Source of the DNA: Bacteroidales bacterium
GTDB lineage: Bacteria > Bacteroidota > Bacteroidia > Bacteroidales > UBA3663
Assembly: GCA_016293065.1 (NCBI GenBank)
Contig: JAEDEY010000038.1
Location: forward strand, 1-17,936
Length of the DNA stretch: 17,936 nt
Direction of reading: 5' to 3'
Shown here: in pieces, positions 7,149-13,595 of the stretch
How the letters are laid out: each line of letters starts with the position of its first letter
Numbering within the stretch: position 1 is the first letter of the stretch
Program-made: the position numbers and the translations under genes
Notes under the pieces: model-generated
Database searches by the model: none
What the model was told of the DNA's origin: nothing
What the model saw: only the letters and a program-made list of their open reading frames with translations

Positions 7149-7880
7149 ATGCCATACCGCCGTTTACCCAACACAGACCTGTCGCGAATTGCCGCAATGA
7201 AACGCATCACCGAAATGGGAGGTGTGAAGCATAATGACATGCCCGTAATCAGCCTGCGCATTGCACAGGAAGTGGCGTCGGTGCTCAGCAAGTTCCAGAA
7301 GGCGCAGAAAATGTACCAACAAAACTACGACGCATTCATCAAACTGAACAAGACATTCAAGGTAGAGACCCAGAATGCCAAGATGTATATCTCGCACTTC
7401 ATCCAGGTGATGAACCTCTCGATACTGAGAGGCGAACTGAAGAAAGAAATCAAGACCGGCTACGGACTCGACCCTGCAAGCAACACTGTACCCGATCTCA
7501 GCAACGAGCAGAATATCCTGGATTGGGGCGAGAAGATCATCAAGGGGGAACAAGCCCGCATCATGAAAGGAGGCGTGCCTGTATATAACCCGACAATAGC
7601 CAAGGTCAAGGTACATTACGACATCTTTGCCGACCATCTGTTCAGCATAAGGATGTATCGTGACAACGTGTCGCACACACTCGAGGATATTACCAATATG
7701 CGTCCGGCTGTCGATGACATAATCCTCGACATCTGGAATCAGGTAGAACAGACCTTCGAAGAACTGCCTTTCGCCGAGAAGATAGAGAAATGCAAGTCTT
7801 TTGGACTGATATACTACTTCCGTGACAGCGAGAAAGCGAAGCTGAAGGCCGAGAAGATGCAGAACTCACTGGAATTCTGA
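7149..7880 (+). CDS. Conserved-looking hypothetical protein between prenyl synthase and tatD
   Basis: 243 aa, soluble, with no signal peptide, membrane segment or motif I can name. It starts MPYRRLPNTDLSRIAAMKRI; residues about 45-115 look like long amphipathic helices rich in Lys, Gln and Asn (coiled-coil-like), and the end is helical and charged (SEKAKLKAEKMQNSLEF). I recall similar unnamed proteins from Bacteroidales but cannot give a function. ATG 7149 follows the upstream TAA by 1 nt, and its own TGA is 1 nt before the tatD start, so translation of all three is probably coupled. The frame is open back to 7080 inside the prenyl synthase gene, but the coupled start is more credible. Few cysteines (one) and no obvious metal-binding pattern. 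Confidence 0.82.
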   Translation: MPYRRLPNTDLSRIAAMKRITEMGGVKHNDMPVISLRIAQEVASVLSKFQKAQKMYQQNYDAFIKLNKTFKVETQNAKMYISHFIQVMNLSILRGELKKEIKTGYGLDPASNTVPDLSNEQNILDWGEKIIKGEQARIMKGGVPVYNPTIAKVKVHYDIFADHLFSIRMYRDNVSHTLEDITNMRPAVDDIILDIWNQVEQTFEELPFAEKIEKCKSFGLIYYFRDSEKAKLKAEKMQNSLEF

Positions 7881-7881
7881 T

Positions 7882-8682
7882 ATGATAATAGATACTCACT
7901 GCCACCTGACAGACGAGCAATATGCCGGAGACGCAGAGCAGGTGATCAGCAACGCTGTTGAAGCAGGTGTCGGCAAGATGGTGATGGCGTGTTGTGACAA
8001 CGAAGAATACCCACACATCAAGGCGTTGTGCGACAGTCATCGTGGAGTACTGTTTCCGACAATAGGCATCCACCCCGAGAACATGGCGCCAGACATTGAG
8101 GCACAGCTTGCGGAGATGGAGGCATTGCTGAGAGGAGACCACGACAGAGTGATAGCTGTGGGAGAAATTGGCCTCGACCTGTATTGGGACAAGACACGGC
8201 TGGAAGAGCAGAAGACTGTGCTGAAAAGACAGATTCTCCTTGCCATGGAATACGACCTGCCAGTATTGCTCCACATCAGAGAAGCCATGACAGAGTTCTT
8301 GGACATACTGCGCGATATCAACAATAGAGCAGGACATAGCGGCAAACGAGTGCGAGGCATACTGCACTGCTATAGCGGCACCATCGAGCAAGCCGAAGCA
8401 GCCATGGAGATGGGGCACTTCTTGTTAGGCATCGGAGGAACGGTGACATACAAGAAAAGCGACCGCATTTCAATAGTGAACCATTTTGGGCTTGAGCATA
8501 TAGTTCTCGAAACCGACTCGCCATACCTTGCACCAATGCCCCACAGAGGCAAACGCAACCAGCCTGCACTGACCGTTTGTGTGGCAGAATACATAGCAAC
8601 CGCGCTCGGCAAGGAAGTTGACGAAGTGGCAAGAGTCACAACCGACAATGCCGAAAAGCTCATGAATTTTCATGGAGTATAG
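7882..8682 (+). CDS. tatD: TatD family metal-dependent hydrolase (DNase)
   Basis: 266 aa, the usual TatD length. TatD proteins are cytosolic TIM-barrel metalloenzymes with 3'-5' exonuclease activity on DNA; family members are also linked to D-aminoacyl-tRNA or peroxide-damage repair. All metal-site signatures are present: DTHCH with H6 and H8, GEIGLD with E95, LLHIREA with H131, LHCYSG with H162, and LETDSPYLAP with D212. The start ATG is 1 nt after the stop of the unknown gene, and the protein begins with the motif (MIIDTHCHLT), so the start is secure. The gene is last in its run; no clear hairpin terminator follows in the 160-nt gap before exbB. It uses ATA, AGA and CGA codons freely, in contrast to exbB downstream. 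The symbol is a family assignment (tatD versus ycfH-type not resolved). Confidence 0.93.
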   Translation: MIIDTHCHLTDEQYAGDAEQVISNAVEAGVGKMVMACCDNEEYPHIKALCDSHRGVLFPTIGIHPENMAPDIEAQLAEMEALLRGDHDRVIAVGEIGLDLYWDKTRLEEQKTVLKRQILLAMEYDLPVLLHIREAMTEFLDILRDINNRAGHSGKRVRGILHCYSGTIEQAEAAMEMGHFLLGIGGTVTYKKSDRISIVNHFGLEHIVLETDSPYLAPMPHRGKRNQPALTVCVAEYIATALGKEVDEVARVTTDNAEKLMNFHGV

Positions 8683-8765
8683 GCAAAAGGAGACAAAAAC
8701 TGCAAAAAAATGACAATTATTTTGATAAAAGAGCACAAAAAAGTTCGTCATATTGAAAAAATCAC

Positions 8766-8773
8766 TTACTTTG
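8766..8773 (+). promoter_or_regulatory. Probable exb operon promoter
   Basis: TTACTTTG matches TAnnTTTG at 7 of 8 positions. A TTCG at 8744-8747 sits 18 nt upstream as a weak -33. Transcription near 8780 would leave a 60-nt A/T-rich leader without a Shine-Dalgarno site. The leader segment TTTAACAATTTAAA (8817-8830) resembles TTTAACCAATTAAA ahead of tonB (5400-5413). Confidence 0.5.
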
Positions 8774-8842
8774 CGGATAGAAACATTTAGTAACATTATT
8801 TACAAACCCTATTTTATTTAACAATTTAAAAACACAAACTCA

Positions 8843-9568
8843 ATGAAAAAGTTTTTCTTGACACTGGCTTCAATCGCTATGGTTGCTCCAGTATTTGCTC
8901 AGGAGGCTGAAGAGGCAGTAGAATCTGCAAGCTTCCACCATGTACTTAAGACATACTTCATCGATGGTGGTCCTGGCTTCATGGCATGTGTAGCCCTTGC
9001 CCTCATCCTTGGTATGGCATTCGTTATCGAGCGTATCATCTACTTGAACCTTGCTGAGGTTAACACAGACAAGCTCGTTTCTTCAGTAGAAGAGGCTCTT
9101 GAGGCTGGCAACGTTGACGAGGCTCTCGAGATCGCAAAGAAGACTCGTGGTCCTATCGCTGCAATCTATGCACAGGCACTCGTTGACCTTCAGAAGGGTC
9201 AGGATCTTGATAAGATCGACAAGGACATCACTTCTTACGGTGCACTTCAGGCTGGTTACCTCGAGAAGAACCTTTCATGGATCACTCTCTTCATCGCAGC
9301 AGCTCCATCACTCGGATTCCTTGGTACTGCAGTAGGTATGGTACAGGCATTCGACGATATCGTAAAGGCTGGTGATATCTCTCCAACAGTCGTTGCATCA
9401 GGTATGAAGGTGGCTCTTATCACTACTATCGGTGGTATCATCGTTGCCCTCATTCTCCAGGTATTCTACAACTACCTCCTCTCTAAGGTTGAAGGTATCG
9501 TTAGCGACATGGAAGATGCTTCTATCAAGCTCACAGACTCTATCATCAAGTACACTATTAAGAAGTAA
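8843..9568 (+). CDS. exbB: ExbB/MotA/TolQ proton channel family protein
   Basis: 241 aa. It starts with a signal-peptide-like segment (MKKFFLTLASIAMVAPVFAQ, 1-20), as in Bacteroidota ExbB proteins, then three membrane helices at about 44-67, 144-168 and 188-213. The large loop 70-140 is cytosolic. The MotA/TolQ/ExbB signature lies in helix 2 (APSLGFLGTAVGMVQAF, 154-170) and helix 3 carries the polar Thr pair T194-T195 in ALITTIGG. ExbB pentamers surround an ExbD dimer and conduct protons to drive TonB. The gene begins an operon with a four-helix membrane protein and two exbD genes. Arg is only CGT and Ile is ATC or ATT without ATA, consistent with high expression. A gliding/secretion motor role (GldL-like) is less likely, since the partners are ExbD-type. 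Confidence 0.92.
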   Translation: MKKFFLTLASIAMVAPVFAQEAEEAVESASFHHVLKTYFIDGGPGFMACVALALILGMAFVIERIIYLNLAEVNTDKLVSSVEEALEAGNVDEALEIAKKTRGPIAAIYAQALVDLQKGQDLDKIDKDITSYGALQAGYLEKNLSWITLFIAAAPSLGFLGTAVGMVQAFDDIVKAGDISPTVVASGMKVALITTIGGIIVALILQVFYNYLLSKVEGIVSDMEDASIKLTDSIIKYTIKK

Positions 9569-9595
9569 TAACTAGTAGTAAAGTAAAAGAGTATT

Positions 9596-10072
9596 ATGAA
9601 GAATTTTTCAATTTCAAGCATAGTGCTCTGGATCCTGGCGGGCGTTTCTATCCTCCTCACCATCATGTTCTTTGCAGGTGAGCAGGTTGAGGAACTTACA
9701 ACTACTGGTGGTGTTCAGAGTACATGGGCAAATACCGACCTCTACCTCTGGTGGACAATCGGCATCATCGTTTTCGGTGTAGCTGCCCTGATTATCTTCG
9801 CAGTGAAGACATTCATTACCAATTTACAGCAAGATGCCAAGGGCGCCATCATGTCGCTCGTAACAATCCTTGCATTCTTCGCTGTTCTCGCAGTATGTTA
9901 TTTCATCAGCAGCGCTGAAGGTTTCTCTCGCGTTGTAAATGGTGAGACACAGACATTTACTGACACAGAGATGAAGGTTGTAGATATGTGGATTAACGCT
10001 ATCGTATTCCTCGTAGGTGCAACAGTTGTTCTCATTGTAGCTGGTGGTATCAAGAATTTGATTAAGAAATAA
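9596..10072 (+). CDS. Unrecognised four-helix membrane protein in the exb operon
   Basis: 158 aa with four predicted membrane helices, at about 8-27, 51-74, 84-104 and 132-153. Loops are short: 28-50 (acidic then Thr/Gly-rich), 75-83 (NLQQDAKGA) and 105-131 (polar, with two Asp and two Glu). By the positive-inside rule both ends are cytosolic. I recognise no named domain. It lies 27 nt after exbB and 10 nt before exbD1 with the same strong-expression codon bias, so it is probably made together with the motor and may be a Bacteroidota-specific accessory subunit or assembly factor. That role is inferred from position only. It lacks the TolQ/ExbB GLLGT-type motif, so it is not a second ExbB. Confidence 0.85.
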   Translation: MKNFSISSIVLWILAGVSILLTIMFFAGEQVEELTTTGGVQSTWANTDLYLWWTIGIIVFGVAALIIFAVKTFITNLQQDAKGAIMSLVTILAFFAVLAVCYFISSAEGFSRVVNGETQTFTDTEMKVVDMWINAIVFLVGATVVLIVAGGIKNLIKK

Positions 10073-10082
10073 GATTTGACCT

Positions 10083-10685
10083 ATGGCAAGAAAGAAAAGA
10101 AAAGCACCGAGCATCAACTCGTCTTCAAGTGCCGACTTGGCATTCACATTGCTTATCTTCTTCCTCGTGGTCACATCTATGGATACTGATGAAGGTTTGA
10201 CTCGTCTCCTCCCACGTTGGACAGAGGAGCAGACAGACATGGAAATCAAGAAGCGCAACATCCTCAACGTACTTGTTAACGCAAACAACGACCTCATGGT
10301 CGGCGATAACCAGTCGGACGTCAAGGATCTCCGCGAGAAGGCTAAGGCCTTCATCACTGCTACTGGCGAATTTGCCGGTGACCGTGGTCCAGAGCTCCAT
10401 GTAGTAAACCCTGAGAAGAATCCAGAACTTGCAAGACTCTTTGGTCAGGACACAAAGACAACAAAGCAGCACGTAATCTCATTGCAGTCAGACTATGGTA
10501 CAAGCTACGAAATGTACATCAAGGTACAGAACGAGCTCGTAGCAGCATACAATGAATTGCGTCAGGACTTGGCTAAGGAAAAGTTTGGCAAGAACTACAG
10601 TGAAGAAGAGTTGGATAATGACCAGATACAGGCTATCAAGGATTACTATCCAATGAACATTTCAGAGGCTAACGCTAAATACTAA
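10083..10685 (+). CDS. exbD: ExbD/TolR biopolymer transport protein (first copy)
   Basis: 200 aa. A basic N-terminus (ARKKRKAPSINSSSS) leads into one membrane helix (about 17-34) that carries the essential proton-binding aspartate D18 in SADLAFTLLIFFLVVTS, equivalent to the membrane Asp of ExbD. The periplasmic part is about 165 residues, longer than the roughly 95 of enterobacterial ExbD; the extra piece is a charged, helical tail (about 125-200, including QNELVAAYNELRQDLAKEKF). It would pair with ExbB and the second ExbD to move TonB. It begins 10 nt after the four-helix protein. Confidence 0.9.
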   Translation: MARKKRKAPSINSSSSADLAFTLLIFFLVVTSMDTDEGLTRLLPRWTEEQTDMEIKKRNILNVLVNANNDLMVGDNQSDVKDLREKAKAFITATGEFAGDRGPELHVVNPEKNPELARLFGQDTKTTKQHVISLQSDYGTSYEMYIKVQNELVAAYNELRQDLAKEKFGKNYSEEELDNDQIQAIKDYYPMNISEANAKY

Positions 10686-10686
10686 T

Positions 10687-10693
10687 AAGGAGG
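10687..10693 (+). promoter_or_regulatory. Strong Shine-Dalgarno site of the second exbD
   Basis: AAGGAGG sits 7 nt before ATG 10701. It is a full anti-SD match, unusual in Bacteroidota, where most starts lack one; none of the other starts in this window has a match this good. It falls between the exbD1 stop (10683-10685) and the exbD2 start and fixes that start. Confidence 0.8.
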
Positions 10694-10700
10694 AATTATC

Positions 10701-11150
10701 ATGAGTAAATTTAATAAAGGCGAAAAAAGAGGAATGCCTGAGTTGAACACCTCATCTCTTCCTGACTTGGTGTTCTCAATCCTGTTCTTCTTTATGTGTA
10801 TCACACACATGCGTGAAGACAACCCTCTCGTATATGTCAACACTCCACGTGCTGACCAGGTGGTGAAACTTGAGAACAAGTCTTTGGTGACTACCGTTCT
10901 GGTGGGTCGTCCAAAGGACAAGAAGTATGGTGTTGAAAGCCGCATTCAATTTAACGACGACTTCCTCGAACTCGAGAACGTAGTGCCAAAGATGACACAG
11001 GCACGCCAGTCGATGAAGGAAGCAGACCAGCCAAAGATGCAGGTGTCGTTGAAGATCGACAAGGATACCAAGATGGGTATCGTTACCGAACTCAAGACAC
11101 AACTTCGTAAGGCACAGACTTTGAAGATCAGCTACTCTGCAAAGAAATAA
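10701..11150 (+). CDS. exbD: ExbD/TolR biopolymer transport protein (second copy)
   Basis: 149 aa, close to the classic ExbD length. N-terminal basic stretch, then one membrane helix about 20-37 (LPDLVFSILFFFMCITHM) with D22 as the expected proton-carrying residue, then a compact periplasmic domain of about 110 residues (VSLKIDKDTKMGIVTELKTQLRKA is the TolR/ExbD-like strand-helix near the end). It differs clearly from the first copy in the periplasmic part, so the two are paralogues and not a recent duplication. A strong Shine-Dalgarno site precedes it. It is last in the exb operon; a strong terminator follows 28 nt after the stop. Confidence 0.9.
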   Translation: MSKFNKGEKRGMPELNTSSLPDLVFSILFFFMCITHMREDNPLVYVNTPRADQVVKLENKSLVTTVLVGRPKDKKYGVESRIQFNDDFLELENVVPKMTQARQSMKEADQPKMQVSLKIDKDTKMGIVTELKTQLRKAQTLKISYSAKK

Positions 11151-11177
11151 ATGATTCAGAAAAGCACTTCAATACTA

Positions 11178-11213
11178 AAAAGGACCACAGCAGGCAACTG
11201 TTGTGGTCTTTTT
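11178..11213 (+). terminator. Rho-independent terminator of the exb operon
   Basis: A 16-bp stem (11178-11193 with 11198-11213) contains two G-U wobbles and is closed by a GCAA tetraloop at 11194-11197. Its 3' arm ends in a run of five T, with TTT again after one G. The A-run at the 5' arm means it could also work on the opposite strand. Confidence 0.9.
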
Positions 11214-11234
11214 GTTTAAAATATTATCACAAAA

Positions 11235-11266
11235 TTTGGCTACGCCAAAAATAATATCTATCTTTG
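11235..11266 (+). promoter_or_regulatory. Promoter of the metallopeptidase-pyrH-frr-rsgA run
   Basis: TTTG (11235-11238) and TATCTTTG (11259-11266) are separated by 20 nt and both match the Bacteroidota consensus exactly. Transcription near 11273 gives a 30-nt leader before ATG 11303. The -33 box is part of a dyad, TTTGGC-TAC-GCCAAA (11235-11249), which could be an operator. Confidence 0.75.
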
Positions 11267-11302
11267 CCCTCATAGATATAACAAGTAGAATAATTGTAGT
11301 AT

Positions 11303-12286
11303 ATGAGAATGAATGGTCGCCGCGAAAGTGGCAATATCGACGACCGCAGAGGACAAGGATCCTCGGGCTTTGGAGGTTCGGGTGGCGGATTGAACAATCT
11401 CGCTCTGCTTTTCTCTTTATTCAGTCTTTTCAGAAAGTCGAAAGGCAGCAATGGCAGCAACCAGAAAGGCGGTTGCGGCTGCCTTGGCATCATCGTAGTA
11501 TTAGTGATCGGCTACTTCGTCATAAAGATGATGGGCTCAGGAGGACTCGATCTCGGCAGTGTTCTCAACTCAGGATTAGTGAGCAGCGGCAGTCAGTCGG
11601 CCTATACCGAAACGGAATACCAGCCTTCGGAAGAAGAAGAGGCACTTGCCACCTTCGCAAAGCAGGTATTTGCCGGTACAGAAGATGTATGGACAGAGAT
11701 ATTTGCACAGAATGGGCTCACCTATGAATGTCCGCGTCTGGTGCTATACAACGACCGCACATCGTCGGGATGTGGAGCTGCCAATTCATCGACAGGACCT
11801 TTCTACTGTTCGGCAGACAAGAGCGTATATATTGACCTGTCGTTCTTTATGAACATGAAGCGCAACATAGGAGCTGACGGAGACTTTGCCTATGCCTACG
11901 TCATCGCACACGAAGTAGGACATCACGTGCAGTACCTGCTCGGCACATTGTCACAGGTGCATAAGCGCCAGTCGCAAGTGAGCGAAAAAGAAAGCAACCA
12001 GTTGAGCGTACGTCTGGAGCTGCAAGCCGACTTCTTTGCTGGAGTATGGGCATATCACGACAACAAAATGTTCAACTCGCTTGAGGATGGAGACATCGAA
12101 GAAGCCATTGCAGCAGCACAGAAAATCGGAGACGACTATCTGCAGAAGCAGGCACGAGGCTACACCGTACCCGACTCGTTCAACCACGGCACATCGGCAC
12201 AGCGCAGCAAATGGCTGAAGAAAGGCATTCAGACAGGCAATCCTGAATTGGGCAATACCTTTGACATTGAATACAGCAAATTATAA
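11303..12286 (+). CDS. YpfJ-like neutral zinc metallopeptidase
   Basis: 327 aa. The N-terminus has the family signature MRMNGRRESGNIDDRRG, then a Gly/Ser-rich stretch (18-29) and a membrane helix at about 60-77 preceded by GGCGC. The C-terminal domain carries HEVGHH (203-208), so H203 and H207 are metal ligands and E204 the catalytic residue. The third ligand is probably in LELQADFFAGVWA (about 238-250; E239 or D243). The SSGCGAANSSTGPFYCSADKSVYIDLSFF segment (154-182) is family-typical. Substrate unknown; the domain is expected outside the cytoplasmic membrane. It is transcribed from its own promoter, and pyrH starts 14 nt after its stop, so it may lead that operon. Confidence 0.88.
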   Translation: MRMNGRRESGNIDDRRGQGSSGFGGSGGGLNNLALLFSLFSLFRKSKGSNGSNQKGGCGCLGIIVVLVIGYFVIKMMGSGGLDLGSVLNSGLVSSGSQSAYTETEYQPSEEEEALATFAKQVFAGTEDVWTEIFAQNGLTYECPRLVLYNDRTSSGCGAANSSTGPFYCSADKSVYIDLSFFMNMKRNIGADGDFAYAYVIAHEVGHHVQYLLGTLSQVHKRQSQVSEKESNQLSVRLELQADFFAGVWAYHDNKMFNSLEDGDIEEAIAAAQKIGDDYLQKQARGYTVPDSFNHGTSAQRSKWLKKGIQTGNPELGNTFDIEYSKL

Positions 12287-12300
12287 ATAGAAACACAAAC

Positions 12301-13008
12301 ATGTACAAGAGAATACTCCTCAAACTGAGTGGAGAATCACTCATGGGCAGCAAGCAATATGGCATCGACGAGGTGCGCCTTGCTGAATATGCGCAGCAAA
12401 TCAAAGAAGTAGCAGAACTCGGAGTGCAGATAGGCATCGTGATTGGAGGTGGCAATATCTTCCGTGGACTAACCGGTGCCGGCAAAGGCTTCGACCGTGT
12501 GAAAGGCGACCAGATGGGAATGCTTGCCACTACCATCAACGCTTTGGCTCTCAGTTCGGCACTCACCAGCATAGGCCAGAAGGCTCGCGTTCTCACAGCC
12601 GTCAATATGTTCCCTATAGGAGAGCAATACAGCAAATGGAAAGCCATCGAAGTGATGGAGAAAGGCGAGATAGCCATCCTTGCAGGTGGCACAGGTTGCC
12701 CGTACTTTACCACCGACACCGGCTCGGCATTGCGAGGCATAGAGATAGAGGCAGATGTGATGCTCAAGGGCACACGTGTCGATGGCATCTATACAGCCGA
12801 CCCAGAAAAAGACCCTACAGCAACGAAGTTTGACAAGATAACCTACGACGAGATCTATCACAAGGGGTTGAAGGTCATGGATCTCACTGCCACTACCCTC
12901 TGTCGTGACAACAAGCTGCCAATCATAGTGTTCAACATGGACAAGAACGGCAACCTGCTAAAGGTCATGAAGGGCGATGGAATAGGCACACTGGTTTATG
13001 AAGGATAA
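12301..13008 (+). CDS. pyrH: UMP kinase
   Basis: 235 aa, the usual bacterial length. It converts UMP to UDP with ATP in pyrimidine nucleotide synthesis; it is a cytosolic hexamer of the amino-acid-kinase fold, unrelated to cmk. Signatures: KRILLKLSGESLMG at the start, IGIVIGGGNIFRG (about 41-53), DQMGMLATTINALAL (about 63-77), GGTGCPYFTTDTGSALRGIE (about 128-147), KGTRVDGIYTADPEKDP (about 159-175) and VMKGDGIGTLV at the end. The ATG follows the metallopeptidase by 14 nt; frr begins 23 nt after its stop. Confidence 0.97.
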   Translation: MYKRILLKLSGESLMGSKQYGIDEVRLAEYAQQIKEVAELGVQIGIVIGGGNIFRGLTGAGKGFDRVKGDQMGMLATTINALALSSALTSIGQKARVLTAVNMFPIGEQYSKWKAIEVMEKGEIAILAGGTGCPYFTTDTGSALRGIEIEADVMLKGTRVDGIYTADPEKDPTATKFDKITYDEIYHKGLKVMDLTATTLCRDNKLPIIVFNMDKNGNLLKVMKGDGIGTLVYEG

Positions 13009-13031
13009 CAAACAATAATAACCACATAAAT

Positions 13032-13592
13032 ATGATCGACGTAAAGAAAACTCTCAAGGATGCTGAAGCAAAAATGCAAAGCACCGCAGACCATCTCTCA
13101 GACACATTTGACCATATCCGTGCAGGGCGAGCTACGGTAAAACTGCTCGATGGCATCAAGGCCGACTATTATGGTTCGCCAATGGATCTTACTCAGGTAG
13201 CCAACTGCTCATGCCCTGATGCCAAGAGCATCGTGATTGCTCCCTGGGAGAAATCAATGCTCAAGGTGATAGAGAAAGCCATCATCGACTCACCTCTTGG
13301 CATCACACCAGAAAACAATGGCGAGATAATACGAATTGGACTTCCACCGATGACAGAAGACCGCCGTCGCCAGCTTGCCAAACAAGCAAAGTCGGAGGCA
13401 GAAAGCGCTAAGGTTGCAGTGCGCAACATCCGTCGTGACGTAATAGAAATGCTCAAGAAAGACATCAAGAACGGACTCCCTGAAGATGTCGAGAAAGACG
13501 CGGAAAACGACATGCAGAAGCTTCACGACAAGTATATCAAGATACTTGACGCTCACTACGCTGCAAAAGAAACAGAAATCATGTCGGTATAA
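13032..13592 (+). CDS. frr: Ribosome recycling factor
   Basis: 186 aa (family usually 185-187). With EF-G it splits the post-termination ribosome. The two-domain pattern is clear: helix-forming N-terminus, DHIRAGRATVKLLDGIKADYYGSPMDL, the central beta domain (VIAPWEKSMLKVIEKAI, SPLGITPENNGEIIRIGLPPMTEDRR), and the long C-terminal helices (RRDVIEMLKKDIKN, ENDMQKLHDKYIKILD). Neighbours pyrH and frr form a pair in many bacteria. rsgA starts 3 nt after the stop. Confidence 0.97.
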   Translation: MIDVKKTLKDAEAKMQSTADHLSDTFDHIRAGRATVKLLDGIKADYYGSPMDLTQVANCSCPDAKSIVIAPWEKSMLKVIEKAIIDSPLGITPENNGEIIRIGLPPMTEDRRRQLAKQAKSEAESAKVAVRNIRRDVIEMLKKDIKNGLPEDVEKDAENDMQKLHDKYIKILDAHYAAKETEIMSV

Positions 13593-13595
13593 CTG

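Noticed and set aside
7690..8418. 242-aa open frame antisense across the unknown gene and tatD
   Set aside because: It spans the junction of two coupled genes on the other strand, and tatD has all catalytic motifs; the antisense product is Cys/His/Ser-rich noise.
8683..8842. Small RNA or riboswitch in the 160-nt gap before exbB
   Set aside because: The stretch is A/T-rich with no convincing stem or known aptamer pattern; it holds a probable promoter and an unstructured leader only.
11203..11727. 174-aa plus-strand open frame overlapping the metallopeptidase N-terminus
   Set aside because: It begins inside the exb terminator and its product is Arg-rich out-of-frame translation; the metallopeptidase frame has the family signature from its first residue.
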